Shown here: one piece after another, positions 40,205 through 47,073 of the stretch
How the letters are laid out: each line of letters opens with the position of its first letter
Position numbering within the stretch: position 1 is the first letter of the stretch
Virus record (IMG/VR): IMGVR_UViG_3300025012_000076
Location: 1-64,000 of that record
DNA length: 64,000 bases
From: a virus
Reading direction: 5' to 3' (one strand)
Notes under the pieces: model-generated
Databases searched by the model: none
What the model was told of the DNA's origin: nothing
The model's input: the letters and a program-made list of their open reading frames with translations, nothing else
Position numbers and translations under genes: made by a program

Positions 40205-41071
40205 TTAACCTGCGATGCCGGACTGTTTGACCAGAGCCATGATGTCCGGTCGTTTGGTTGCGCCTTTAATCAGCCCGCGCATGAATGCCGCTGACTGAGC
40301 CTTATCGTGTCCGAGGCACTCGTTCATGTGGACGAGGGCGCCGGCCATGCCTTTTTTAAATTTGCCGTTGGCGTCACAGCAGCCGCAGCCGGTGTCGCCG
40401 TAGAGGACGTTGGTCATTCCCCGGTCAAGATTCTGCAACATGAGCGGACCGGCGCTGGTCGTGCTCATGGCTGCCGCGTCGGATTTGTGCATGTGATCGC
40501 CGCAGGTGTGTCCGGGGATGTGCAGAGGGTGGAGAGGTTGGCAGCGGCCACAGCAAAAACTTTTGGCGAAGATTTCGACGGTGCAGTCTGGGTTCACAGG
40601 CTTATGGGTGATGGCCAGATGCTTGACAATGGCCTTCTCGATCTTGTTGCCGCTGCGCTTGATGACTGATCCTTCGACCGAATAGGACAGGGTGCGGCGC
40701 CCGCTCTTCTGGAGGGCAAGGCCGAGTTCCCACATTTCGTTCGCCAGCCGCAGCTGTTCGCTGGCCGGGTTCTGGATATCACTCTTGAGGAGTTCCCCTT
40801 CGACCCACAGTCCCTTCTCGCGCATCTCCGCGTGCGTCGGGTAGCCGATGATCACCGGCATGCGGGTTCCGGCGAGTTCCTGATACTGGTGGTCGTAGTT
40901 GAGGAAACCGCTTTTCAGCAGCGGTCCGAAGTCAAGACCGTTCTGGAGGATGATCTCGCCTTGCTGGTCAAGGTTCTCAGTGGAGGCGTAACCGCGCACG
41001 ATCCGGCGTCCATCGGACTCGGACTTCACGAAATCAATCTCGGCTTGAAATAGAACCTGCGTCTCTTCCAC
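40205..41071 (-). CDS. Prohead protease with Cys/His-rich C-terminal extension
   Basis: A 288-residue HK97-type (U35/S78-like) serine protease. Core: RIVRGYASTENLDQQGEIIL, GFLNYDHQYQELAGTRMPVIIGYPT (catalytic His in NYDH) and RTLSYSVEGSV (catalytic Ser). A C-terminal 100-residue extension carries many Cys/His residues (CCGRCQPLHPLHIPGHTCGDHMHK and later GCGCCDANGKFKKG, key ligands only), possibly a metal-binding delivery or scaffold tail cut off on maturation. The GTG at 41071 has AAGGAG six bases upstream; the ATG at 41077 abuts that site and a TTG at 41101 lies in a terminator arm, so 41071 is chosen. Confidence 0.75.
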   Translation of the reverse strand: MEETQVLFQAEIDFVKSESDGRRIVRGYASTENLDQQGEIILQNGLDFGPLLKSGFLNYDHQYQELAGTRMPVIIGYPTHAEMREKGLWVEGELLKSDIQNPASEQLRLANEMWELGLALQKSGRRTLSYSVEGSVIKRSGNKIEKAIVKHLAITHKPVNPDCTVEIFAKSFCCGRCQPLHPLHIPGHTCGDHMHKSDAAAMSTTSAGPLMLQNLDRGMTNVLYGDTGCGCCDANGKFKKGMAGALVHMNECLGHDKAQSAAFMRGLIKGATKRPDIMALVKQSGIAG

Positions 41072-41091
41072 TGTCATCTCCTTGAAAACGC

Positions 41092-41127
41092 AAAAGGGCA
41101 AACTCCCGGCTGTGCGGGTGTTTGCCC
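41092..41127 (-). terminator. Intrinsic terminator upstream of prohead protease
   Basis: GGGCAAAC / GTTTGCCC arms with an inner CCCG/CGGG stem, followed on the minus strand by TTTT. It terminates or attenuates transcripts from the 41.37-kb motif and the small gene before the structural operon. Confidence 0.7.
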
Positions 41128-41170
41128 TCTGATCCCAACTGGCTTGCTTTCGCTGGCTGGCTGGGGAGTG

Positions 41171-41350
41171 CTACGTATTATCGATGGTGATCATGATCAG
41201 CTTCCCGGCCTTGGTCCGGCTGATCTCAAAAGTTCTGGCTCCAAAAAGGAACCGTGCCGGGAAGTCGGAATCTTTCAGCACCGGGACGTGCTCCCCGGTT
41301 CCCTGCTTTGACTTTCGGAGTAGGTAGATGCCGGGAAGAATCTTGCTCAT
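41171..41350 (-). CDS. Small protein ahead of the head operon
   Basis: A 59-residue protein (SKILPGIYLLRKSKQGTGE, ARFLFGARTFEISRTKAGKLIMITIDN). A recurrent TTGACATAGGGAACAC motif is 20 bases upstream, making this the first gene after a probable minus-strand promoter. No clear Shine-Dalgarno is visible, so a near-leaderless start is possible. It is followed by a terminator. It looks like a small beta-barrel; function unknown. Confidence 0.5.
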   Translation of the reverse strand: MSKILPGIYLLRKSKQGTGEHVPVLKDSDFPARFLFGARTFEISRTKAGKLIMITIDNT

Positions 41351-41369
41351 GGGGGCATTTTTGCAGTCC

Positions 41370-41395
41370 GTGTTCCCTATGTCAATTTTTTTGCT
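41370..41395 (-). promoter_or_regulatory. Minus-strand TTGACATAGGGAACAC motif at divergent junction 41.4 kb
   Basis: Reads AGCAAAAAAATTGACATAGGGAACAC on the minus strand, with the A-rich stretch seen also at 49.87 and 53.42 kb. It drives, or regulates, leftward head genes. A plus-strand leader repeat lies 25 bases away facing the other direction. Confidence 0.6.
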
Positions 41396-41420
41396 GCCAT
41401 GGTATTTTTTCTCTGGATCG

Positions 41421-41504
41421 AAACCACCAGTTAACCGGGGTTTCTTTTCCTTTATGAAGGGATGATCCTTCCTCTTTCGGATGCGCCAGCGGGCGCTTGG
41501 AGGT
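41421..41504 (+). promoter_or_regulatory. Plus-strand leader repeat, copy 2
   Basis: AAACCACCAGTTAACCGGGGTTTCTTTTCCTTTATGAAGGGATGATCCTTCC, then GCGCCAGCGGGCGC hairpin and GGAGG (key parts of the consensus). It is followed in four bases by an ATG. This is the consensus-like copy. Confidence 0.6.
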
Positions 41505-41508
41505 TCTT

Positions 41509-41658
41509 ATGTTGTCTGTTTGCGGGTACATCAAAGGTCGTCGCCATTTTTTCTTCTCTGTTACCGACGCCGCCGCAGCCGGTGCTATCGGGGTCTATGT
41601 CCTCGGCGCTCCTCTCGATCCTAATTCTGTTCTCTCCTCAGAATGGGGGTGGAAATGA
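41509..41658 (+). CDS. Small hypothetical protein
   Basis: A 49-residue protein with ideal GGAGG spacing from the leader repeat. Sequence features are CGYIKGRRHFFFSV and an Ala-rich segment (TDAAAAGAIGVYVLGAPLD). Its stop overlaps the next ATG. No family known. Confidence 0.5.
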   Translation: MLSVCGYIKGRRHFFFSVTDAAAAGAIGVYVLGAPLDPNSVLSSEWGWK

Positions 41659-41978
41659 CCGGACTTATTCCCACTCCCGGCCCGTGGCACTTCGGCGTCG
41701 GCAACGGTTCCGGCTGCATCTTTGCCGACGCTGGCCGCGTGCGGTTGAAGGAAGGCGAAACGACTCTCTTCCCTATCGCCACCGTCGACTTTGATTTTGA
41801 TGCGACGGCAGGTGCTGGCAACGGTCTCCGTATGGCCGCCGCCCCGGAACTCTTTGCTCTGGCCGAGCGCGTTTCCCGTCTCAATCGTGACGCGGGTGAG
41901 ATCGGCGCTGGCATGCTGGCGCAACTGATCGTCGAGGCTCGTCTTGCTGTGGCCAAAGCCAATGGTGAGCTACCATGA
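41655..41978 (+). CDS. Small conserved phage protein
   Basis: A 107-residue protein starting MTGLIPTPGPWHFG. The opening TPTPGPWxxG and the later AAPELFALAERVSRLNRD segment occur in many phage early-gene proteins of unknown function. It overlaps both neighbours by ATGA. The PWHFG... NGLRMAAAPEL pattern is reminiscent of small ligand-binding beta domains. No catalytic residues are evident. Confidence 0.6.
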   Translation: MTGLIPTPGPWHFGVGNGSGCIFADAGRVRLKEGETTLFPIATVDFDFDATAGAGNGLRMAAAPELFALAERVSRLNRDAGEIGAGMLAQLIVEARLAVAKANGELP

Positions 41979-42178
41979 CGGCTCCTCGCATCCAGTCCCT
42001 CTCCTGCTGCTGCTGCGGTAACTCGACCCTTGGCCGCCAGTGGTGGAATCGCGATACCGGCTTCGGCCTCTGCGACAACTGCATTACTTTCGTCGGGGAC
42101 GCTGATGTCCCTGTTGGTGAAACCGCTCAAAGCTACGGCATCCGTGGCTTCCACTACGATGTCTCGAAAGGAGTTTGA
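41975..42178 (+). CDS. Small zinc-ribbon protein
   Basis: A 67-residue protein with two CxxC-type pairs (SCCCCGNS and GLCDNC), consistent with a single zinc ribbon. Start overlaps the preceding stop (ATGA). The C-terminus (QSYGIRGFHYDVSKG) is uncharged and likely structural. Role unknown; such proteins often bind nucleic acid or host polymerase. Confidence 0.55.
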   Translation: MTAPRIQSLSCCCCGNSTLGRQWWNRDTGFGLCDNCITFVGDADVPVGETAQSYGIRGFHYDVSKGV

Positions 42179-42180
42179 TC

Positions 42181-42357
42181 ATGTATTGTGCTCGACGTGT
42201 TCCCCATAGTAAAATGTCCATTGGCCATTACCTCATGGTCGCCATCCTGATCGTCTTGATCGCGATCATCCTCTGCCAGTTGCCGCATGCTATCGATGTG
42301 GAGCTGGATATGTCCGACGCCTCTGCCCAGCGCAATCAGGCGCAATCTTCGAATTGA
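42181..42357 (+). CDS. Small membrane protein
   Basis: A 58-residue protein from ATG 42181 with AAAGGAG upstream. A basic N-terminus (CARRVPHSKMSIG) is followed by one transmembrane helix (YLMVAILIVLIAIILCQL) and a polar tail. Probably inserted in the inner membrane. Function unknown. Confidence 0.55.
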   Translation: MYCARRVPHSKMSIGHYLMVAILIVLIAIILCQLPHAIDVELDMSDASAQRNQAQSSN

Positions 42358-42370
42358 AAGGAGACTTGCC

Positions 42371-42517
42371 ATGCACCGACCTGTTCCAAAGCGGATCATT
42401 CGCGATCCCGTCTTCCGCTGCCACCTCTGCATGTTTACGACCAGGTGGCGGCCAGAGTATGTTAGTCATATTGTAATGCATCAGCGAGTTGCGGCAGAAT
42501 CGGCGAAGACGCCATAA
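42371..42517 (+). CDS. Single C2H2 zinc-finger protein
   Basis: A 48-residue protein with a C-x2-C-x12-H-x3-H finger (CHLC ... H...H) near residues 18-38. It may bind DNA or RNA. Its TAA stop forms part of the R'' box of the first attC-like site, so gene and site abut without spacing. Confidence 0.6.
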   Translation: MHRPVPKRIIRDPVFRCHLCMFTTRWRPEYVSHIVMHQRVAAESAKTP

Positions 42518-42567
42518 CGCCCCTGAACTGTACGGCGCAAAGCGACCGGACGAGTGATTTGTTAGAC
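42512..42567 (+). other. attC-like site 0 (start of cassette array)
   Basis: R'' CCATAAC (42512-42518), inner arms ACTGTACGG / CCGGACGAGT with one extrahelical base and a mismatch, and R' GTTAGAC (42561-42567). This is the imperfect single-strand hairpin used by integron integrases. Cassette 1 would begin at TTAGACA (42562). Confidence 0.7.
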
Positions 42568-42585
42568 ATCAGAACGGAGACGAGA

Positions 42586-42960
42586 ATGAGCGGATTATTT
42601 TACCTGCAAGACAAGAGGTCATACGTCGGCAATGACATGCTCTTCTGGGCAGAGAGTGGCGGATATACCACAGACTTAAGGAAATCCGAGGTGATGACCA
42701 AAGAAGAAGCCTTCGCACAAAATCGGTGTAGATCAACCGACATACCTTGGCCGAAGGAGTATATCGACGCGAGGGCAAGACCGGCTGTCGATATGCAGTA
42801 TGTGAATATAAGGGAAGCGTTGCAGGACGTTGACGGCGAATTGTATGTTGAACCTAAGCCGCCACGGGAGATTTTTAAGTGCTACCACTGTGGGAAATTT
42901 ATATCTGAGCGTGAGTCTTATTCTACATGCCCTCACTGTGACGGCAGCAATCATCATTGA
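42586..42960 (+). CDS. Cassette 1 hypothetical protein with zinc ribbon
   Basis: A 124-residue protein encoded in cassette 1 (42562-43009). It starts at ATG 42586 after AACGGAGACGAG. N-terminal mixed region (GLFYLQDKRSYVGNDMLFWAESGGYTTDLRKSEV), then a C-terminal zinc ribbon CYHCGKFI...CPHC. Base composition is lower in G+C than the phage genes, consistent with a foreign cassette gene. Function unknown. Confidence 0.65.
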   Translation: MSGLFYLQDKRSYVGNDMLFWAESGGYTTDLRKSEVMTKEEAFAQNRCRSTDIPWPKEYIDARARPAVDMQYVNIREALQDVDGELYVEPKPPREIFKCYHCGKFISERESYSTCPHCDGSNHH

Positions 42961-42961
42961 T

Positions 42962-43015
42962 GTCTAACGATTTCAACTAAGCGGTGCGTAGCATCCGGTT
43001 CAGTGGGTGTTATGG
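42962..43015 (+). other. attC-like site 1
   Basis: R'' GTCTAAC (42962-42968) is the exact complement of the start of its own cassette (GTTAGACA), as integron theory predicts. Inner arms ACTAAGCGG / CCGGTTCAGT have the same layout as site 0 with compensating changes. R' GTTATGG (43009-43015) opens cassette 2. Confidence 0.75.
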
Positions 43016-43031
43016 CGCGGGAGGTAGAAGG

Positions 43032-43283
43032 ATGGAAACCGAAACATTGGAACGACTCAGAAATAATATTTTGACGGCAAAAATTGAGATGGAAGAAGAA
43101 CTCGAAATGAGATGGCCGAAAGGGTCGAGGGTAAACGTACTGTTGAATTGTCGGCAGACCATACCGACCACAGGAGTAGTCGTCGGCCACGATGGTCGCG
43201 GGTTTGTCCGTGTTCGGATCGACAGTGCAAAAGAACGTAGTCGGCGTGGGTGTCGGGATGTTTATTTCACTGAGATGCGTTGA
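43032..43283 (+). CDS. Cassette 2 hypothetical protein
   Basis: An 83-residue protein in cassette 2 (43010-43359), from ATG 43032 with GGGAGG upstream. An N-terminal helix (ETLERLRNNILTAKIEMEEELEMRW) is followed by a small beta-barrel (GSRVNVLLNCRQTIPTTGVVVGHDGRGFVRVRID). It has the look of a KOW/Tudor-like barrel. Only one gene per cassette, as usual in integrons. Function unknown. Confidence 0.65.
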   Translation: METETLERLRNNILTAKIEMEEELEMRWPKGSRVNVLLNCRQTIPTTGVVVGHDGRGFVRVRIDSAKERSRRGCRDVYFTEMR

Positions 43284-43286
43284 GCG

Positions 43287-43365
43287 CTATAACGGGCCAT
43301 GATCAGCGGACCGCGACGACAGGCCGCAACCCGCTGAGATTTTCGAGAGTAGCAGAGAGTTATTC
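43287..43365 (+). other. attC-like site 2
   Basis: R'' CTATAAC (one difference from the complement of cassette 2's start), inner arms ATCAGCGG / CCGCTGAGAT with two extrahelical bases, R' GTTATTC (43359-43365). Longer (about 79 bp) than sites 0, 1 and 3, within the normal attC range. Confidence 0.65.
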
Positions 43366-43405
43366 GGTCCGCCTGGATCTTTTGGTTGTGTGCCGGTTTT
43401 GTAGG

Positions 43406-44110
43406 ATGGATGAAATGATAGATCTTCTGAACGTCGACTGTATGGAATATCTGAAAGGCTGCGCTAACAACGCTTTTGATTTGGCGATTGTTGACCCGCC
43501 TTATGGTCTAGGTGAGGACGGCGGAACCAATAGGTGCCACGGAGTAAAGCAGAAAAACGGGACAGTGCTCCGCTGTCTTGATGGTGGATACCAGAAAAAG
43601 GCATGGGACAAGGAGACGCCGGCCCCTGAATATTTCGCCGAGTTGAAACGAGTGGCGAAGCATCAAATTATATGGGGAGTAAATTACTACCCCGTGGCGC
43701 TGCCGGGTGGCCGGATCATCTGGGACAAGGTAAACGACGGGGCCGACCAGTGCGGAGCCGAGATAGCTTACAACAGCCTGAATGAGCGGGTGGACATCGT
43801 GCGCTATATGTGGCGCGGAATGATGCAAGGGGTTTCGGTTGCTCGAGGAACTGTGCAGCAGGGCAACAAGGCACTCAACGAAAAGCGGATACACCCGACG
43901 CAGAAGCCAGTGAAGTTGTATTCCTGGCTGCTGGAAACCTACGCCGCAAAGGGGTGGCGGGTAGTTGACACCCACCTTGGGAGCGGAAGCGCTGCAGTGG
44001 CCGCGCATTATTTCGGTTGTGATTTTGTGGGCTGCGAAATCGACCACGATTATTACGAGGCGGCGAAGAGACGCTTTGAAGAGGACACGCGGCAAATCGC
44101 CATGTTTTGA
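43406..44110 (+). CDS. Cassette 3 DNA methyltransferase (N6-adenine/N4-cytosine type)
   Basis: A 234-residue protein from ATG 43406. Motif IV DPPYGLG is near residues 29-35. The region VRYMWRGMMQG and RIHPTQKPVKLYSWLLE form the C-terminal HPTQKP motif X-like segment, and DTHLGSGSAAVAAHYFGCDFVGCEID is the SAM-binding motif I, placed last, so the order is of the beta class. It methylates exocyclic amino groups in DNA, probably to evade restriction. It is the only enzyme in the array and is flanked by attC-like sites 2 and 3. Confidence 0.85.
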   Translation: MDEMIDLLNVDCMEYLKGCANNAFDLAIVDPPYGLGEDGGTNRCHGVKQKNGTVLRCLDGGYQKKAWDKETPAPEYFAELKRVAKHQIIWGVNYYPVALPGGRIIWDKVNDGADQCGAEIAYNSLNERVDIVRYMWRGMMQGVSVARGTVQQGNKALNEKRIHPTQKPVKLYSWLLETYAAKGWRVVDTHLGSGSAAVAAHYFGCDFVGCEIDHDYYEAAKRRFEEDTRQIAMF

Positions 44111-44111
44111 G

Positions 44112-44167
44112 GCGCACAACGCTATAGCATCACCGGCTCCGTCCGGTGCATAGCGTTGGTTGTGCGA
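44112..44167 (+). other. attC-like site 3 (end of cassette array)
   Basis: Nearly symmetric: GCGCACAAC / GTTGTGCG outer boxes and inner arms CGCTAT-A-GCA-T-CACCGG / CCGGTGCATAGCG with two extrahelical bases on one strand. This is the textbook folded-attC shape. It follows the methyltransferase stop by one base. Confidence 0.75.
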
Positions 44168-44202
44168 GCCCTAAATTATTTTAAAATAATGTCGTTTTCC
44201 TG

Positions 44203-44231
44203 TTGACACCGTACAATGTACGGGCTATAGT
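44203..44231 (+). promoter_or_regulatory. Sigma-70 promoter with palindromic operator in its spacer
   Basis: -35 TTGACA (44203-44208), 17-base spacer, -10 TATAGT (44226-44231). The spacer holds a perfect dyad CCGTAC-AAT-GTACGG (44209-44223). An AT-rich palindrome (44175-44190) lies upstream like an UP element. It is probably repressed by the HTH protein encoded 350 bases downstream. Confidence 0.8.
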
Positions 44232-44275
44232 TAAATCACAACAGAGGAAAACAAACCCCAAACAGGAGAAACGAC

Positions 44276-44575
44276 ATGAAATACAAAATCCAGAGTCGCA
44301 AACAGGAAAATTGGTTCAGCAACGAGTTGGTGACGGAAACTGTCAGGACTGTCACCGTGCAGGGCGTGACGATGAGCATCCCGGAATCGATCGCTAGCCA
44401 GCCGCTGCAAATTCAGTGGGCGCATCAGCACGGCGGGAACATCAAACCGGCCGGAGTGACTAACGGATATTTGGTTCTCGCTGGCCAGGCGAGAGACATG
44501 ACGGACATCGGTATAAACAAATATCAAGGGGATTTTTGCCACATTGATGGCGAATATCTCGTAATCGAGAAATGA
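44276..44575 (+). CDS. Hypothetical protein under the operator-controlled promoter
   Basis: A 99-residue protein with AACAGGAG upstream. Beta-rich (SNELVTETVRTVTVQGVTMSIPESIA, QIQWAHQHGGNIKPAGVTNGYLVLAGQARDM). It forms a two-gene unit with the HTH protein beginning two bases after its stop. A protein followed by an HTH regulator under an autoregulated promoter recalls reverse-order toxin-antitoxin or anti-defence operons, but no toxin motif is seen. Confidence 0.5.
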   Translation: MKYKIQSRKQENWFSNELVTETVRTVTVQGVTMSIPESIASQPLQIQWAHQHGGNIKPAGVTNGYLVLAGQARDMTDIGINKYQGDFCHIDGEYLVIEK

Positions 44576-44576
44576 T

Positions 44577-44754
44577 ATGACGTTGGCGGAGTTCAAGGAG
44601 GCTCAGGGCAACCTGGGCCTCACCAACGAGGCAATGGCCGACCTGCTGTGCTGCTCTCTACGGCTGGTCGAAAAAATACGACAGGGTGAGCGGGCAGTGT
44701 CCGCCCGCACATCACGGATGATTGAACGCGAGTTACAGCAGCGCGGCGAGTAGG
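44577..44754 (+). pseudogene. Cro/Xre-like HTH regulator with a likely frameshift
   Basis: The frame reads a helix-turn-helix (LTNEAMADLLCCSLRLVEKIRQGERAV) and then shifts at GTGTTCC (44697-44703) to end at a TGA at 44724-44726 after 49 residues. Removing one T restores SARTSRMIEREL and a stop at 44752-44754, giving a natural 58-residue Xre-like repressor. So a one-base insertion (real or an error) is suggested. It is the best candidate for binding the palindrome at 44209. Confidence 0.6.
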
Positions 44755-44887
44755 CCGCCCAACTACTGATTATACAGACCGTTCGGCAGTCTAACAACTT
44801 GTCTTAATAAATGGCGGATACCTAAAACAATCGCACAGTTAATTCTGCTTCCGGCGGATAACGGAATCACGAAAGGCCGCCAATTGC

Positions 44888-44932
44888 AAAAAAGGCCCCA
44901 CACCGGCACAGGGCTGGTGTGGGGCCTTTTTT
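44888..44932. terminator. Strong bidirectional terminator after the plus-strand island
   Basis: AAAAAAGGCCCCACACC / GGTGTGGGGCCTTTTTT with loop GGCACAGGGCT. It separates the plus-strand cassette region from the minus-strand gene ending at 44934. The 130 bases before it hold no recognised gene. Confidence 0.85.
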
Positions 44933-44933
44933 G

Positions 44934-45266
44934 TCAGTCTTTTCTGCGCTCCAGTCGCTCCCTCCGCCGATCCTTCGGCGTCACCTTCCGCTGCCATTGC
45001 CGCTTGAAGAGGATGCGCTCGCAGGTCAGCAGCCGCGTGCCGCTTTCGTCCAGTACCAGCCGCCATCCGTCCGCGACGAAGTATTGCGCTGGCTGGAAGC
45101 TGTTGCTGATCAGTCGCAGCGCAGAGGCAGCCAACTCCTCCGGGACGGCCTTCTCCAGCAGTTCCCGCAGCGCCGTGCTCCAACACTCCGGCTTCTCTGC
45201 GTGCGGCCACCGTGTCGCGAAACGTTCGCTGGCGTGGCAGGTGATGAAGAGACCGTTGGGGTTCAT
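44934..45266 (-). CDS. Hypothetical head-region protein
   Basis: A 110-residue protein (GLFITCHASERFATRWPHAEKPE, RLISNSFQPAQYFVADGWRLVLDE, CERILFKRQWQRKVTPKDRRRERLERR). The basic tail may bind nucleic acid. Its start overlaps the stop of the next upstream gene by one base. No known function. Placement in a head-associated gene set favours a virion or assembly role. Confidence 0.45.
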   Translation of the reverse strand: MNPNGLFITCHASERFATRWPHAEKPECWSTALRELLEKAVPEELAASALRLISNSFQPAQYFVADGWRLVLDESGTRLLTCERILFKRQWQRKVTPKDRRRERLERRKD

Positions 45267-46174
45267 TATGCTGCGTCTTCCTCATACCAGAAGAGGTTAT
45301 AGCCAAAAGTGACGGCGATGTCGTCGGCGTTGCTGAACGCGACCAAATACGAAACCCCTTGCGCCAGCACCTTCTCTTCTGGCTCTCCGGATTCCGAGCT
45401 GACTTTGACCTGTCCTGTTGATGCTCCGGGGAGAGTCAGCGTGCCCAGAGTGACAGGAATGTCACCGGCCTCGGCTGCAACGTCGAGGTATGCTGTCACC
45501 GCTAGCGTCGACTGTTGCACGGGCCGGGCGCGATGATGGTTGATCGGAGTCAGATCGGCGGCAATAGCGGCAGCCGTGGCATCCATCGCGTAGTCTTCCA
45601 GTATCGACACCGAGCATGGCCCTGATGTTGCCGTTATGGAAGCCGCCTGGAAATGGACGTAGGCTTTGGCGTTCCCTCCGGCCAATGCTGTTTCGGCTAC
45701 GGCATTCACGACGCCACTGCCGTCTCCTTCGGCGGCGCACGTCACCAGTTCGGCGGCGTCAGCATTGGCAGCGATCGCGGCGGCGACCTGTGCTGCGGTG
45801 GAGGTGATCGCAGCGCCAGCGTTGACGGCAAGGTTGACAACGATATCTGTCCCGGTCACCACCACTGACAACGGTGCCTCCGCGCCGGGATTGATGTGGG
45901 CGACGGTCGTCAGGTTCCCACGGAGCCCGATGGCCGTGGCGGTGTAGGTCAGGTCGGCAAGAGCATTGGTCATGTCAATGGCGAGGCTGGCGGCGCGGTC
46001 GTCGGGCACGTCGATCTGGATGGCACCGACATTGCCGGCGGCGACAGTGATCGATCCACTGAGAGAGTAGGCTTTCTTGTCGTGGACCTTTTGGTGGTTG
46101 GAGTTGATGCCTACCAGTGCTCCGGTGACTCTCTCGATGGGGTTGTCGCTGCGGTTCCGGCTGATACCTTTCAT
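45266..46174 (-). CDS. Putative head decoration / fibre protein
   Basis: A 302-residue Ala/Val-rich beta protein (YSLSGSITVAAGNVGAIQIDVPDD, LGTLTLPGASTGQVKVSSES, ITSTAAQVAAAIAANADAAELVTC). The TAAQVAAAINA-like segment occurs in phage tail-sheath and decoration proteins as a surface domain. The C-terminus (VSYLVAFSNADDIAVTFGYNLFWYEED) is strand-rich. GGAG precedes the ATG. Likely a structural component. Confidence 0.5.
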   Translation of the reverse strand: MKGISRNRSDNPIERVTGALVGINSNHQKVHDKKAYSLSGSITVAAGNVGAIQIDVPDDRAASLAIDMTNALADLTYTATAIGLRGNLTTVAHINPGAEAPLSVVVTGTDIVVNLAVNAGAAITSTAAQVAAAIAANADAAELVTCAAEGDGSGVVNAVAETALAGGNAKAYVHFQAASITATSGPCSVSILEDYAMDATAAAIAADLTPINHHRARPVQQSTLAVTAYLDVAAEAGDIPVTLGTLTLPGASTGQVKVSSESGEPEEKVLAQGVSYLVAFSNADDIAVTFGYNLFWYEEDAA

Positions 46175-46200
46175 TATTGTGCTCCTTTATGGTTGGGTGC

Positions 46201-47073
46201 CTATTTGCGTTTCTTCAGCAGGTGGACGCCGGGGACGGCCTTCTCGACGTACTTTTCGAGGAGCGAGTAGTACCGTTCGTTTTCCTTGAGGTGGACTAGT
46301 ACGATCTTCGCTGTTAGCACCGGATCGCCGCCGGTCACGTCCTTGTGCTCCATCTCGATCTTGTAGCCGCGACGGAACTCCGCCATGTCGATCTGCGCCG
46401 GGTCGCCGCCGGCTTCCCGGATGAATGGCTTAAAGTCGTTGTCGACGACGAGCTTGTCGAAGAGCGCCATCATCGGCTGCGCCATCTCCTGCATGACCTC
46501 GCCCATTTCCGGCGAGTGGCGTCTTGCAGCGTTCTTCAGCTCTTGACTGTTGGAATATCGGTAGGAGGCGACAGTTTCAGACTTCCGCAGAGCCGCCATG
46601 ACTCGCTCCGCCAGCCGATCGATCGCCTTCACTATCGGCTTGCCGCCGTTGTCTCTGGTCTGCATGACCTTCTCCCGGAACTCCTCGAACGGCAGCGCCG
46701 TGATCTTGCCCATGAAGCGGGGGTCGTCATAATGTGCGAGGTAGAACTTGCTGGCGGCGTCCATGCTCTCAAACGCCAGCAGCGCCTTTTCCTCGTCCGG
46801 GCTCGTGAAGTCCGGCGCCTTCATCTGCGACACGATATAGACCTCCTGTGCCTCCGGGTGTTGGCCAATGAAGCAGTCGTAGTGGTCGCCGTCGCTGCCG
46901 AGCGTGCCGCAAATGTAGCCGTATGGACGGCTCATGCGGGTCATCCCCTCGGTGCCGTCGTGGTCGTTTTTCCACTCCCGGATCGATCCAGCTCTGTTCT
47001 CGACAGAGATTTCAAGGCCGCGAAAGTTGAGGCGACCATGCAGCTTTCTGGCAGATTTACGAAGGAGGATCAT
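46201..47073 (-). CDS. Protein with inorganic-pyrophosphatase-like domain
   Basis: A 290-residue protein from ATG 47073 (GGAG/GGG upstream). Residues about 15-145 fit the phage pyrophosphatase-like domain: LEISVENRAGSIREWKNDHDG, RPYGYICGTLGSDGDHYDCFIG, EVYIVSQMKAPDF, DEEKALLAFESMDAASKFYLAHYDDP. This domain occurs in polyvalent phage proteins injected or packaged with DNA. The remainder is helical with an acidic C-terminal domain. The GDHYDCF Asp residues are possible metal ligands. The biochemical activity is not established for phage forms. Confidence 0.65.
   Translation of the reverse strand: MILLRKSARKLHGRLNFRGLEISVENRAGSIREWKNDHDGTEGMTRMSRPYGYICGTLGSDGDHYDCFIGQHPEAQEVYIVSQMKAPDFTSPDEEKALLAFESMDAASKFYLAHYDDPRFMGKITALPFEEFREKVMQTRDNGGKPIVKAIDRLAERVMAALRKSETVASYRYSNSQELKNAARRHSPEMGEVMQEMAQPMMALFDKLVVDNDFKPFIREAGGDPAQIDMAEFRRGYKIEMEHKDVTGGDPVLTAKIVLVHLKENERYYSLLEKYVEKAVPGVHLLKKRK

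Noticed and set aside
44756-44850. A fifth attC-like site after the HTH gene
   Set aside because: GTCTAACAAC near 44786 looks like an R'' box, but no matching inner arms or GTT-type R' at the right distance were found.
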